From contig JAKVHY010000032.1 of assembly GCA_023284085.1 (NCBI GenBank), positions 1-64,000 of the forward strand: a stretch of 64,000 bases of DNA, given 5' to 3'. Of this stretch, positions 27,135 through 35,823 are shown piece by piece. The stretch's first letter is position 1. Every line of letters begins with the position of its first letter. The notes under the pieces are model-generated. The model did not search any database. It was not told where the DNA came from and saw only the letters and a program-made list of their open reading frames with translations. This DNA comes from Shewanella benthica (GTDB taxonomy: Bacteria > Pseudomonadota > Gammaproteobacteria > Enterobacterales > Shewanellaceae). The position numbers and the translations under genes are program-made.

Positions 27135-28020
27135 TTAGCCCCCTAGCTATGGTACTCAAGGTTGTCGTTAGCAGCTCGATATAGGTCGGCACCGGCCCAG
27201 AAGTGCTGCTCAGAGAGTCGACATAGAGCATGCCCCCGTATTTGGCTCCGGTTTCTCGTGCCACCTGCTGAGCTGGTTTGGCCGATACCGTGCTCTCACT
27301 GAAGATGACTGGGATTTTATGCCGTCTCATCTGGTCGATAACCTTTCTCACCTGTTGCGGTGTGCCCTGGGCATCGGCATTGATGGGCCAGAGGTAGAGC
27401 TCTTGCAGGTTATAGTCTCGAGTCAGGTAGCTAAACGCCCCCTCACTGGTCACCAGCCAACGTCTCCCCTCCGGCACCGCGTCTAATTGCGCCTTGAATG
27501 GCTCGACGGCGGCGAGGATCTGCGCCGAATAACGTTTGGCATTGGCGTTATAACTTGCGGCATTGCCGCTGTCGTAGCGGACCAAGGCCTGACGGATATT
27601 TTCCACATAGATGAGCGCATTGGGGGCGGACATCCAGGCGTGGGGATTAGGCTTACCGGAATAGGGCCCTTGAGAAATCCCCATAGGCTCAATGCCTTCG
27701 GTGACTATGGTGCGGGGGACTTCACTGAGATTCTGAAAAAACTTATCGAACCAGAGCTCCAGATTGAGGCCGTTATACAAGATAAGATCGGCCCCTTGTG
27801 CGCGGCGAATGTCGCCCGGCGTCGCCTGATAGTTATGAATTTCGGCATCTGGTTTGGTGATGGACTCGACAATAGCGGCATCACCCGCCACGTTTCTCGC
27901 CATGTCGGCGATAACGGTGAAGGTGGTGATGACCTTAAATTTATCGCTCTGGCTGGCAAACAGGCCTTGGGACCAGAAGGAGAGGGCGATAGCGAGCAGA
28001 AAACCAAATGTACGAAGCAT
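27127..28020 (-). CDS. sitA: Mn/Fe-binding periplasmic protein, SitA/YfeA-like
   Basis: 297 residues, cluster A-I (TroA-like) binding protein with signal peptide (cleavage near LFAS). The metal ligands of the SitA/YfeA group are visible: His in EIHNYQATP, His in NPHAWMS, Glu in TSEGAFSY and Asp in YVDSLS. The His-rich loop of ZnuA-type zinc proteins is absent, favouring Mn/Fe. The ATG at 28020 with AAGGA upstream is preferred; a frame extension to 28065 would put 15 residues before the signal peptide. First gene of the sitABCD-type operon, below a Fur box. Confidence 0.9.
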   Translation of the reverse strand: MLRTFGFLLAIALSFWSQGLFASQSDKFKVITTFTVIADMARNVAGDAAIVESITKPDAEIHNYQATPGDIRRAQGADLILYNGLNLELWFDKFFQNLSEVPRTIVTEGIEPMGISQGPYSGKPNPHAWMSAPNALIYVENIRQALVRYDSGNAASYNANAKRYSAQILAAVEPFKAQLDAVPEGRRWLVTSEGAFSYLTRDYNLQELYLWPINADAQGTPQQVRKVIDQMRRHKIPVIFSESTVSAKPAQQVARETGAKYGGMLYVDSLSSTSGPVPTYIELLTTTLSTIARGLNE

Positions 28021-28096
28021 ATTTTTTCCTTGTGATGTGCGCTTATGTGCGGGAGGGAGACTCAATGCTAGCAGGGAATAAGTAATTTCTCAATGC

Positions 28097-28117
28097 AAAT
28101 GATAATTATTATCGTTT
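28097..28117 (-). promoter_or_regulatory. Fur box upstream of sitABCD
   Basis: The 7-1-7 element TGATAAT-T-ATTATCG matches the Fur consensus (TGATAAT-n-ATTATCA) in all but one position. It lies about 80 bases upstream of sitA, as expected for iron-dependent repression. It is also about 85 bases before the divergent ParD-like operator. Confidence 0.8.
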
Positions 28118-28199
28118 AAGTTGTAAGGTGTAAAGGGAAAAAAACAAGGTGTGGATCTGGGTTATAGGTACAGGTATTTGAGTCAGGGCTTGATGGCTA

Positions 28200-28236
28200 T
28201 ATATGTTTTATATACAATGCATATACGTTTTATATA
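28200..28236 (+). promoter_or_regulatory. Tandem operator upstream of the ParD-like gene
   Basis: Two near-identical 15-mers, TATATGTTTTATATA (28200-28214) and TATACGTTTTATATA (28222-28236), are spaced 22 bp start to start, about two helical turns. A further half-like ATATA lies just downstream. Tandem sites at helical spacing, 20 bp ahead of a ribbon-helix-helix-type gene, suggest autoregulation. Confidence 0.6.
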
Positions 28237-28257
28237 TAAACCATATAAAGGTGTATT

Positions 28258-28473
28258 TTGGGACTGGTTAAAATTTCCGATGAACTCCATGAAGAGATCA
28301 GAAAGTCGAGCAGTGTTATGTCGAGATCGATCAACTCCCAAGTGGAGTTTTGGATAAAGACCGGCATGTTGGCCGAGTTAAATCCGACGTTAACCTTCAA
28401 TGAGATACTGCAGCAACGCCTCAGGGATGAAAACGTATCTTTAGAAGGCATTATTCATGAAGGTAAGTCATGA
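28258..28473 (+). CDS. ParD-like protein (ribbon-helix-helix type)
   Basis: 71 residues, resembling the ParD-like family: VKISDELHEEIRKSSSVMSRSINSQVEFWIKTGML fits a strand followed by two helices of a ribbon-helix-helix DNA-binding dimer. No ParE toxin follows; instead the stop overlaps the start of a methionine aminopeptidase gene (ATGA). The start is TTG, with AAAGG six bases upstream. Candidate to bind the repeats immediately upstream. Confidence 0.8.
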   Translation: MGLVKISDELHEEIRKSSSVMSRSINSQVEFWIKTGMLAELNPTLTFNEILQQRLRDENVSLEGIIHEGKS

Positions 28474-29243
28474 GTGACATTCAGATCAAGTCAGCCGTTG
28501 AAGCTGAGTTAATGAGGCAATCGGGCAAGCTACTGGCTCGGGTGTTTAAGATGCTAGATGAGTATATTCGGGTGGGTATCACCACCATGGAGATCAACAA
28601 TAAGGTCGAAGATTTCATCGTTAACGAGCTTGATGCTCGTCCTGCCAGCAAAGGCCAATACGGTTATCAATATTCGCTTAATACCTCGGTTAATGAGGTG
28701 GTCTGCCACGGCGTACCTTCTGCAACTTATAGGTTGAAGAGCACTGATATCGTCAATGTTGATATCACCTTGGAAAAGCATGACTTCATTGCGGACTCGA
28801 GTAAGACCTATCTGTTACCCGATGCCAGCCCACTGGCTAAGAGACTGGTGCAAACCACCTATGAAGCCATGTGGCTGGGGATAAATGTGGTTAAACCCGG
28901 CGCCACACTGGGAGATGTAGGCCATGCTATACAAAAACACGTCGAGAAATCGGGTTACAGCGTAGTGAAGGAGTATTGTGGTCATGGTATAGGCCGTGAA
29001 ATGCATGAAGAGCCACAAGTATTGCATTACGGTCGGCCAGGTTTGGGCTTAACATTGAAACCTGGAATGACTTTTACCATTGAGCCTATGATCAATCAGG
29101 GAAATGCCAAAATAAAAACCAAGAAAGATGGCTGGACCGTGGTGACCCGGGATAAGAAGCTATCGGCCCAGTGGGAGCACACTATCCTAGTAACCCAAAC
29201 TGGTTTCGAGGTGTTGACCTTAAGGGAAGCGGAAGCCGTTTGA
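28470..29243 (+). CDS. Type I methionine aminopeptidase (second-copy type)
   Basis: 257 residues, removes the initiator Met from nascent proteins. All five metal ligands of E. coli Map have counterparts: Asp98, Asp109, His172, Glu205 and Glu236; catalytic His80 (CHGVP) is present too. It lacks an N-terminal zinc-finger extension. The housekeeping map gene normally sits by rpsB, so this copy, coupled to a ParD-like gene, is probably an additional regulated enzyme. The stop codon lies in the loop of the terminator. Confidence 0.92.
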   Translation: MSDIQIKSAVEAELMRQSGKLLARVFKMLDEYIRVGITTMEINNKVEDFIVNELDARPASKGQYGYQYSLNTSVNEVVCHGVPSATYRLKSTDIVNVDITLEKHDFIADSSKTYLLPDASPLAKRLVQTTYEAMWLGINVVKPGATLGDVGHAIQKHVEKSGYSVVKEYCGHGIGREMHEEPQVLHYGRPGLGLTLKPGMTFTIEPMINQGNAKIKTKKDGWTVVTRDKKLSAQWEHTILVTQTGFEVLTLREAEAV

Positions 29244-29260
29244 TAAACGGCTTCTTTATG
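29232..29260 (+). terminator. Terminator overlapping the map stop codon
   Basis: GAAGCCGTTT (29232-29241) pairs with AAACGGCTTC (29245-29254) around GAT, then TTTATGGTTTT. Lies between convergent genes. Confidence 0.75.
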
Positions 29261-29274
29261 GTTTTGTCACATGG

Positions 29275-30933
29275 TTAAGACGAGTGAGAGGCGAGTGCTA
29301 ACAGTTGCGGCAAGAATTTATTATCTTGTTTGGCTATCTCAATCTGCTCGGCTAAGACCTGCTGCAATATCTCACGGGTGGTGAGAGGGTTAGCCAAAAC
29401 CACACGAAAAACCACAGATTGAATATTGAGTCCACTGCTACTTTCGGGATTAATACGGGTACGAGACACAAATGAGGTGCCTTGTTCTCGTTGACGTTTC
29501 TGGACAAACTTAGTCAGGCCATCGAGCAAGCCGTTAAATTCGATTAACTTCTCGGTGTTGCCAGTGTCTCTAGTGTCTTGCATCGCCAGCTGCACCGATT
29601 TTGGCACATAGCGATAGGTGAGCAGACAGAGCTCGGGGTCAGATACCAGCTGGAAATCTTCTTGCTGCTGGATAAGCTCGGCGAAATAACGCGCCTTCTC
29701 CAAACTATTGTTGATTAAGATCTCATAACCATCCCGGCCAATGACTTGCAGGCAGGCGTGGACCAACATGGCCATTCCCGGACGAGATCCCTCCAGAGTC
29801 TGGCTGCCCAAGTCTTTGGAACCTTTTCGTAATATGTATTCGGCGTGGTGCTTGATGGCGTTGGCGAAGGCCGGGTCTTTGAATATCACCATTCCCGCGC
29901 CCATGGGCACATACATCTGTTTGTGAGCATCGATTGTGACTGAGTCAGCACGCTCTATGCCTTTAAGCAGATGGCGGTACTTGTTCGATAATAGCGTGGC
30001 GCCGCCCCAAGCCGCATCGACGTGGAAATGGCACTCAAGCTCTACAGCCAATGTGGCAAGTTCATCTAAGGGGTCGATATTGCCTGTTTCTGTGGTGCCT
30101 GCGACGCCAACTATGGCCATGACCTTGATGTTGTCATGCTCAAGCTGTTTCGCCATGGCGCGCATCTTATCCACATCGACCTTATTATCATTCGATGTGG
30201 GGATTTTAATGATGTTTTCACGGCCTATGCCAAGCAAGTCTGCCGTTTTTGCCAATGAGTAGTGACCACGCTCTGAGACTAAGATGGCCAGATCATCATA
30301 GCCATAATGACGTAGGGCTTTCATCAAGCCTTGAGCGGAAACCCCCTTGAAGTCACCGTCGGCCTTGAGTAACTGATTGCGGGCTATCCACAGGGCCGTG
30401 ATGTTAGCGACCGTGCCGCCTGAGCAAAATGCCCCGAGGGAGTAGTTGGCGCTGTGCATCCAATTTTTGTAAAAGTCATCATCTTCACTGTAGATCAGGT
30501 GATGCATCATGCCTAAGACCTGACGTTCCAGTGGCGTGAAGGCCTTAGAAGTCTCAATTTTTACCAGATTCTGGTTGAGGCCTACCATCATTTTAGACAG
30601 AGGCAAGACGAAGTAGGGTAGAGCCGAGGTCATATGACCGATAAAGCTAGGCGATGAGGTATGAACCGAGTGCGCCACTAAGGTCTTCATCATCTCATCG
30701 GCATAGTCTGAGACAAACTGAGGCGCAGAGGGGATTTGATGCTGTTGGAAGTCTAGCTCTATCTCAGACAGAGGCTTCTCGATGGCAACCACACTTTCTT
30801 GCAGGAAGCCCATCAAGTTTTGCGATATGTTTTGCTCGATGACGCTTAATGTTGAATCAGGGGCTTCCGGTACGGTGAAGATGCGCAGTAATGCCTCTTC
30901 AGAAGCTGTGGCTCGTCTGGGTGTCATCGACAT
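29275..30933 (-). CDS. panP: PLP-dependent aspartate 1-decarboxylase (PanP-type)
   Basis: 552 residues, group II PLP decarboxylase. The cofactor lysine is Lys338 in TIDAHKQMYVP, the ring-stacking His224 is in SERGHYS, and the PLP-contacting Asp is in HVDAAWGG near 304-311. Length and N-terminal helical extension resemble PanP of Vibrio (about 547), which makes beta-alanine for coenzyme A where PanD is absent; glutamate or diaminobutyrate decarboxylase is the main alternative. Monocistronic. Confidence 0.78.
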   Translation of the reverse strand: MSMTPRRATASEEALLRIFTVPEAPDSTLSVIEQNISQNLMGFLQESVVAIEKPLSEIELDFQQHQIPSAPQFVSDYADEMMKTLVAHSVHTSSPSFIGHMTSALPYFVLPLSKMMVGLNQNLVKIETSKAFTPLERQVLGMMHHLIYSEDDDFYKNWMHSANYSLGAFCSGGTVANITALWIARNQLLKADGDFKGVSAQGLMKALRHYGYDDLAILVSERGHYSLAKTADLLGIGRENIIKIPTSNDNKVDVDKMRAMAKQLEHDNIKVMAIVGVAGTTETGNIDPLDELATLAVELECHFHVDAAWGGATLLSNKYRHLLKGIERADSVTIDAHKQMYVPMGAGMVIFKDPAFANAIKHHAEYILRKGSKDLGSQTLEGSRPGMAMLVHACLQVIGRDGYEILINNSLEKARYFAELIQQQEDFQLVSDPELCLLTYRYVPKSVQLAMQDTRDTGNTEKLIEFNGLLDGLTKFVQKRQREQGTSFVSRTRINPESSSGLNIQSVVFRVVLANPLTTREILQQVLAEQIEIAKQDNKFLPQLLALASHSS

Positions 30934-31153
30934 GTTTATCTCTTAGCTATCACACTATTCAACAGGAACTGCTATTTGTTGCAGTTTTCCAAAGGGGGGT
31001 CACTTTACTTTATGCGCTTTGGTGCATCAAGTGGAAAAGTTAAAACGATTCATGGGGAATGTAAAGCGGTGGCAATTGTTTGGCCTGAGTGCCATTGAGG
31101 TTATCTGAAGACGGTAAACAGAGGAAGCCTCCATTTTACCGTCTCAGGGATAC

Positions 31154-32338
31154 TTATGACCGCTTTACCTTCATGGCATAGAGAGCGGCGATATTCTGCG
31201 AGGTGGTAAACAAGTTGTGTTTAGCATTGGCCAGCACATCTTCCAGTGGCAGCGCCCTGGGGGTGATGGAGAAGATGGCTGATATGCCGTGTTCGAGTAG
31301 CATATTGGCATCATCACTGACGCAGCCTGCTATGGCGATAACAGGAATACCCTGTGAGTTGGCGATGCGCGTGACGCCCATAGGGGTCTTACCGTGCAGG
31401 GTTTGGCTGTCGAGTCTGCCCTCTCCGGTGATCACCAGATCTGCGCCGGCAATTTTTTCGTCGAGCTTTACGGTTTCCATGACGATATCAATGCCGGGTT
31501 TGAGTGTGGCGTTTAGGAATGCCATGGCACCCAATCCCATTCCGCCGGCTGCGCCAGCACCCGGTGTATTGCGTTTATCTGCAATTTTAGTGTTATTGAT
31601 CTGCTTGTTAGCAACAGTCTTGGCGATAATGTCGGCATATCGAGTCAAGGCCGCATCCAGGCAGGTTACCATCTCGGGTGTAGCGCCTTTTTGTGGACCA
31701 AAAATAGCCGATGCACCTTTATCACCGCACAAAGGGTTGTCTACGTCACAGGCGACGATAAATTCACAGCGCTGGATAAGGGGATGGATATCTTTCATGT
31801 CTATGGTGTGAAGCTCGCTTAATGCCGAGCCGCCCACACTCAGGGCCTTGCCTGATTCATCGAGCAGATGAATGCCAAGTGCCTGTGCCATACCCGCGCC
31901 GCCATCGTTGGTGGCACTGCCACCTAAGCCGATTATGATGTGTTTGATGCCGCGGTTGAGCGCATCACAAATAAGCTGGCCTGTGCCATAGCTGGTGGTG
32001 ATACTAGGGTCGCGCTTCTCGACTGAGACATGATGTAGGCCCGAGGCCGACGCCATCTCTATGATGGCTGTCTTACTGTCACCAATAAACTCATTGCCTA
32101 AGATCCCGTAGTGAGCACTGACTGGTTTCCCCAGGGGCCCGATGACATCGAGCTCGATAATGGAGCCCTTGGTAGCATCGACCATAGACTGCACAGTGCC
32201 TTCACCGCCGTCGGCAACAGGCAGTTTCAGATATTCAGCGTCGGGCAGGACAGATTTAAAGCCGCGTTCGATTTCGTTGGCTACTTCCATCGCACTCAGA
32301 CTTTCTTTGAATGAATCGGGAGCGATAACTATTTTCAT
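31154..32338 (-). CDS. Glycerate 2-kinase, GarK/GlxK family
   Basis: 394 residues. Phosphorylates D-glycerate to 2-phosphoglycerate. Family hallmarks: N-terminal IVIAPDSFKESLSA, ADGGEGT near 42-48, GLGGSATNDGGAGM near 137-150, and TGEGRLDSQTLHGKTP near 299-314. Length fits type I glycerate kinases (about 380). Downstream of the GntP-type permease in one minus-strand unit, with a hairpin in the gap. AGGA lies upstream of the ATG. Confidence 0.92.
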   Translation of the reverse strand: MKIVIAPDSFKESLSAMEVANEIERGFKSVLPDAEYLKLPVADGGEGTVQSMVDATKGSIIELDVIGPLGKPVSAHYGILGNEFIGDSKTAIIEMASASGLHHVSVEKRDPSITTSYGTGQLICDALNRGIKHIIIGLGGSATNDGGAGMAQALGIHLLDESGKALSVGGSALSELHTIDMKDIHPLIQRCEFIVACDVDNPLCGDKGASAIFGPQKGATPEMVTCLDAALTRYADIIAKTVANKQINNTKIADKRNTPGAGAAGGMGLGAMAFLNATLKPGIDIVMETVKLDEKIAGADLVITGEGRLDSQTLHGKTPMGVTRIANSQGIPVIAIAGCVSDDANMLLEHGISAIFSITPRALPLEDVLANAKHNLFTTSQNIAALYAMKVKRS

Positions 32339-32393
32339 TGGTTGGGATCCTAAAGCAGTCAGAAGAACTGGGTACTGAAAAACTATAAAATGT

Positions 32394-32417
32394 CAGTGGC
32401 TGCTGTGACAGCCACTG
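32394..32417 (-). terminator. Hairpin between the GntP permease and glycerate kinase genes
   Basis: CAGTGGCTG (32394-32402) pairs with CAGCCACTG (32409-32417). On the minus strand it is followed by ATTTTATAGTTTTT, so it may lower expression of the kinase relative to the permease. Confidence 0.6.
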
Positions 32418-32434
32418 AACTCTGGAACTAGCGT

Positions 32435-33793
32435 TTAAAGAAGAATAAGACTCAAAATATACACTAAAGTCATGGCGGTTATGCCTTGAACTAGCGTCGC
32501 CATTGTTTGTGCTTTATAGGCTTGTTTAACACTCATGCGGCTAAACTGAGTCACGACCCAGAAGAAGCTGTCATTGGCATGAGAAACTGTCATGGCACCA
32601 GCTCCGATGGCCATTACCGTCAGTACTCGTCCCATGTCACTGGCAAGACCGATATCGCCCAGCATAGGTGCAACTATGGCCGATGTGGTCACTAATGCTA
32701 CTGTCGATGAACCTTGGGCCGTTTTAAGGGCTGCGGCGACGATAAATGGCATGAAGATGCCTATGCCTAATGCAGAAAGTGATGTCCCTAGGAAGGCGCC
32801 AATCTCTGTCGCCTTAAGCACAGCACCGAATGCACCGCCTGCACCTGTGATTAACAGAATGGGGGCGGCAACCACTAGACCTTGAGTGATACGCTCGCTG
32901 AACTCTTTAATCTTTTCACTGCTTTTAAGCAGTGAAATAGACAGGAACAGGCCAATCATAAGGGCGTTTACAGGATGACCCAGGAAGGCGAGTACATCGA
33001 ATAACAGACCATTGCCAAGCGGTGCTGATGGGAAGTTAGCTATGGATCCTAAACAGATGAGTAAGATGGGCACGAAGATAGGGGCAAAGGCACGAGTCGG
33101 GCTTGGCAGTGTGCCATAGGCTTCTTTTAGTTGGTCGAAGTCTTCTACATTATGTTTAAGTTCTTCGGCGCCTTCACCGTCTGGCTCAACATTGGCAAAA
33201 AGGTTAGCCCACAGCGTGCCTGCAAGTGCGGCAACCGCCGCGACAAATACACCGACAAAGATGACTAAGCCGAGATTCGATTCCAGACCTAAGTTAGCCG
33301 CAGCGGCAATAGGGCCCGGTGTTGGTGGTACGAACGTGTGAGTCGCATACAGACCCGTGGCTAAGGCGACACTCATAGAGACACTGGAGACCTTCATGCG
33401 ATTGGCCATAGACTGTTTAAGCGAGTTAAGGATCACGAAACCCGAGTCACAAAAGACAGGAATTGAGACCAGGTAGCCGATAATCGACATGGTCAGGGTC
33501 GGATAGCGTTTCCCCAGCACCTTGATGACCACGTCTGCCATGGTGATGGCCGCGCCGCTCTTCTCCAATATGGTACCGATAATGGTACCTAATACGATAA
33601 CCAGGCCGATATAACCCAAGATACCGCCAAAGCCGGAGGTGATGGTCTTGACGATATCGGCGCTGGGTAAACCGTAGGCAAATGCGGTAAAAAATGAGGC
33701 TAAAATCAGCGTCAAAAATGGATGTAGTTTGAATTTTGAGGTGGCAATAACAATGAAAAATATCACTGCCAACAAGATCAGTACTTGGCTCAT
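32435..33793 (-). CDS. GntP family permease (probable glycerate uptake)
   Basis: 452 residues, about 12 hydrophobic segments, GntP/GntT gluconate transporter family. Typical motifs are IPVFCDSGFVILNSL near 109-123, FVPPTPGPIAAAA near 154-166, and SHANDSFFWVVTQFS near 403-417. Neighbouring glycerate kinase argues for glycerate rather than gluconate as substrate. AGGGA precedes the ATG. A long palindrome lies about 170 bases upstream. Confidence 0.88.
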   Translation of the reverse strand: MSQVLILLAVIFFIVIATSKFKLHPFLTLILASFFTAFAYGLPSADIVKTITSGFGGILGYIGLVIVLGTIIGTILEKSGAAITMADVVIKVLGKRYPTLTMSIIGYLVSIPVFCDSGFVILNSLKQSMANRMKVSSVSMSVALATGLYATHTFVPPTPGPIAAAANLGLESNLGLVIFVGVFVAAVAALAGTLWANLFANVEPDGEGAEELKHNVEDFDQLKEAYGTLPSPTRAFAPIFVPILLICLGSIANFPSAPLGNGLLFDVLAFLGHPVNALMIGLFLSISLLKSSEKIKEFSERITQGLVVAAPILLITGAGGAFGAVLKATEIGAFLGTSLSALGIGIFMPFIVAAALKTAQGSSTVALVTTSAIVAPMLGDIGLASDMGRVLTVMAIGAGAMTVSHANDSFFWVVTQFSRMSVKQAYKAQTMATLVQGITAMTLVYILSLILL

Positions 33794-33962
33794 AGGGGGT
33801 CCCTGGTTTATGGGTATTATTAATAGCTATTTTTATAGGTTAACCCGGCTCGCTAGTCGTATTTAAGGTCGACGGCTAAGGTATTTCAGGCTGTGGCTAT
33901 TATCCTGTGCTAAGCACAATCTGGCATCGTGTCTAATGACTGATCTATCACCTTTATTGGCA

Positions 33963-33990
33963 ATATATTTGTGCGTTTGCACAAATATAT
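33963..33990 (-). promoter_or_regulatory. Perfect palindromic operator upstream of the glycerate operon
   Basis: ATATATTTGTGC (33963-33974) is the exact inverted complement of 33979-33990, around GTTT. A 12-bp perfect dyad at this distance upstream of the permease is a strong operator candidate. The SdaR/CdaR-type regulator at 45462-46610 is the likely ligand-responsive partner. Confidence 0.7.
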
Positions 33991-34064
33991 GCGGTGGTCA
34001 GATGAGGCTCAGCGATAATTTGAGCGTTTAACCACACCTGTTGAGAAGCGGCTGCGTTGTTTAT

Positions 34065-34964
34065 CTAATTGAGTGCCGGATGTTGGCTAAGCTGTTCTGC
34101 TAACAGGTCGACCAGGCTGCGCACCTTGGCTGAGCCATTGGGGCCCTCTCGATGGATGATGTGCACAGGCCTAGACTCAGGTTCATAGTCTTCTAGTAAA
34201 ATTTTAAGCTCACCCGAGGCGAGTTGCGGAGCTATTTGATATGAGAGTAAGCGGGTGATCCCCAAGCCAGAGGCAGCGGAAGAGATGGCGGCGTCGTTAG
34301 TAGTGACCGTTAGACGGGGTTTGACCTTAACCGATTTAATCGTTTTGCCATCGGGAAAGCGCCAATCCAGACCATTATTGCCGGCTTTAGAGGCGATAAT
34401 GGTGTGTTGGTCTAGTTCGTCGGGATGCAGGGGAATGCCGTGTTCCTGGATATATTGTGGTGATGCACAAAGCACCAGTCTGACAGAACCAACCCGTCTG
34501 GCACGCATGCTGGAATCTGGGAGTTGACCTATTCTCACCCCGACATCTATGCCTTCTTCAAGCATATTGACCACACGGTCGAGAAAGATGGCCGAGACCT
34601 CCATTTTGGGGTGCTGCTGCAGGTATTTGACTAGGGTCGGCATCACGAACAGGCTGCCGAACATCACCGGCGCCGTGACGGCAAGATGTCCCTGGGGCTC
34701 TGCGTTTATGCCTGTTACCGCTTCATCGGCAGCTTTCAACTCAGCCAAGATGCGTCTGGCATCATCTAAATAGCGCAGCCCTACATCGGTCGCTCTGACA
34801 TAACGTGTGGTGCGATTGAGTAGTTTTACATTCAATTGCTCCTCCAGTGCAGCAATCGCTCGGGTGACCGCCGGTGGTGACATATTCAGCCTTCTTGCCG
34901 CTGCCGCAAACCCTTGCTCTTCAGCTACGGCAATAAACACCTTGAGTAGATGAAATCTATCCAT
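34065..34964 (-). CDS. LysR family transcriptional regulator
   Basis: 299 residues. The N-terminal winged helix includes FAAAARRLNMSPPAVTRAIAALEEQLNVKLLNRTTR (about 18-53); the rest is a substrate-binding-like effector domain. The subtype resembles CrgA/AaeR-like single-gene neighbours. Divergent from the AhpD-like gene 172 bases away, its most likely target together with the following oxidoreductase. Confidence 0.9.
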   Translation of the reverse strand: MDRFHLLKVFIAVAEEQGFAAAARRLNMSPPAVTRAIAALEEQLNVKLLNRTTRYVRATDVGLRYLDDARRILAELKAADEAVTGINAEPQGHLAVTAPVMFGSLFVMPTLVKYLQQHPKMEVSAIFLDRVVNMLEEGIDVGVRIGQLPDSSMRARRVGSVRLVLCASPQYIQEHGIPLHPDELDQHTIIASKAGNNGLDWRFPDGKTIKSVKVKPRLTVTTNDAAISSAASGLGITRLLSYQIAPQLASGELKILLEDYEPESRPVHIIHREGPNGSAKVRSLVDLLAEQLSQHPALN

Positions 34965-35136
34965 CGATTATTCCCCTCTGCTTTTTATTGTTCCACTAAT
35001 TGGAATTATTAAATGCAATATACGGGTATTCTTCTTTAAAGAGAAATTTGGCAAAGTAGTTCTCAAGCAAGCGATGTAAAGGCTTGCTACTGATAAACCA
35101 CAAACTGAATTTCATTTTAAACTTTGGAGAATGACC

Positions 35137-35682
35137 ATGAGCCGCATTAATTTAATCGAAAACGACACTGCCAATAACGAACAAAAAGCATTGCTAGAGG
35201 CGATTCAATCTCAGCTGGGTATGGTGCCAAATTTCTTGAAAGTGTTCGCCAATTCGCCCGCCGCGCTTCGCGCTTTTTTAGGCTTACACGGCATTGCCGG
35301 CGAAGGTAGCTTAACGCCGCCGACACGTGAACGAATTGCATTAGCCTTAGCCGAGCAAAATGCCTGTGAGTATTGCCTATCTGCCCATACGGCACTGGGA
35401 CGAAAAGCCGGGTTAAATGGTGCTGAAATTGAGGCCAATCGTGCCGGTACTAGTCAAGATGCCAAAGCCGCGGCCGCAGTTAAGTTTGCAGTCTCTCTCG
35501 GCGAACATAAGGGTGACGTGACCAATGCTGAGTTAACTGAAGTGCGCGCTGCGGGCTATACCGAGGCCGATATTGTCGAAATTATTACTCATGTTGGCAT
35601 GAATCTAATGACCAATATTCTAGGTAAGGCGAGTCAATTAGATATCGATTTCCCGAAAGTATCATTGAACAAAGTGGCTTAA
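35137..35682 (+). CDS. Carboxymuconolactone decarboxylase/AhpD-like peroxidase-related protein
   Basis: 181 residues of the AhpD fold. The redox motif CEYCLSAH (Cys-x-x-Cys then His, near 78-85) is the active site of AhpD-type thiol reductases. Helical ERIALALAEQNA precedes it. Likely role: peroxide or thiol stress; the substrate is unknown. GGAG lies 7 bases before the ATG at 35137; an ATG six bases upstream is too close to that site. Divergent from the LysR gene. Confidence 0.85.
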   Translation: MSRINLIENDTANNEQKALLEAIQSQLGMVPNFLKVFANSPAALRAFLGLHGIAGEGSLTPPTRERIALALAEQNACEYCLSAHTALGRKAGLNGAEIEANRAGTSQDAKAAAAVKFAVSLGEHKGDVTNAELTEVRAAGYTEADIVEIITHVGMNLMTNILGKASQLDIDFPKVSLNKVA

Positions 35683-35701
35683 GTCGCTCAAGTTAAACTT
35701 G

Positions 35702-35726
35702 ATACTCATGTCACATGAGTATTTTC
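35702..35726 (+). terminator. Terminator-like hairpin after the AhpD-like gene
   Basis: ATACTCATG (35702-35710) pairs with CATGAGTAT (35714-35722) around TCA, then TTTT. Confidence 0.65.
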
Positions 35727-35750
35727 CATAGATGTCAGGTTAGGGGAACG

Positions 35751-35782
35751 TCTGATGGTCATTTGTTGAAATGACCATCAGA
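35751..35782 (+). promoter_or_regulatory. Perfect 14-bp hairpin upstream of the fusion oxidoreductase
   Basis: TCTGATGGTCATTT (35751-35764) is exactly complementary to 35769-35782 with a GTTG loop, and no T tract follows. It ends 41 bases before the ATG. Operator or mRNA leader structure are both possible. Confidence 0.6.
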
Positions 35783-35823
35783 TGGAGTCACGGGTAAGGT
35801 TATCGAGTTATTGGAGGTCGGTC

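Noticed and set aside
27487-28035. 182-codon plus-strand frame opposite sitA
   Set aside because: Shadow of the GC-rich sitA gene, whose metal ligands and signal peptide are clear.
31203-31811. 202-codon plus-strand frame opposite the glycerate kinase gene
   Set aside because: Antisense shadow; the minus-strand gene has all family motifs.
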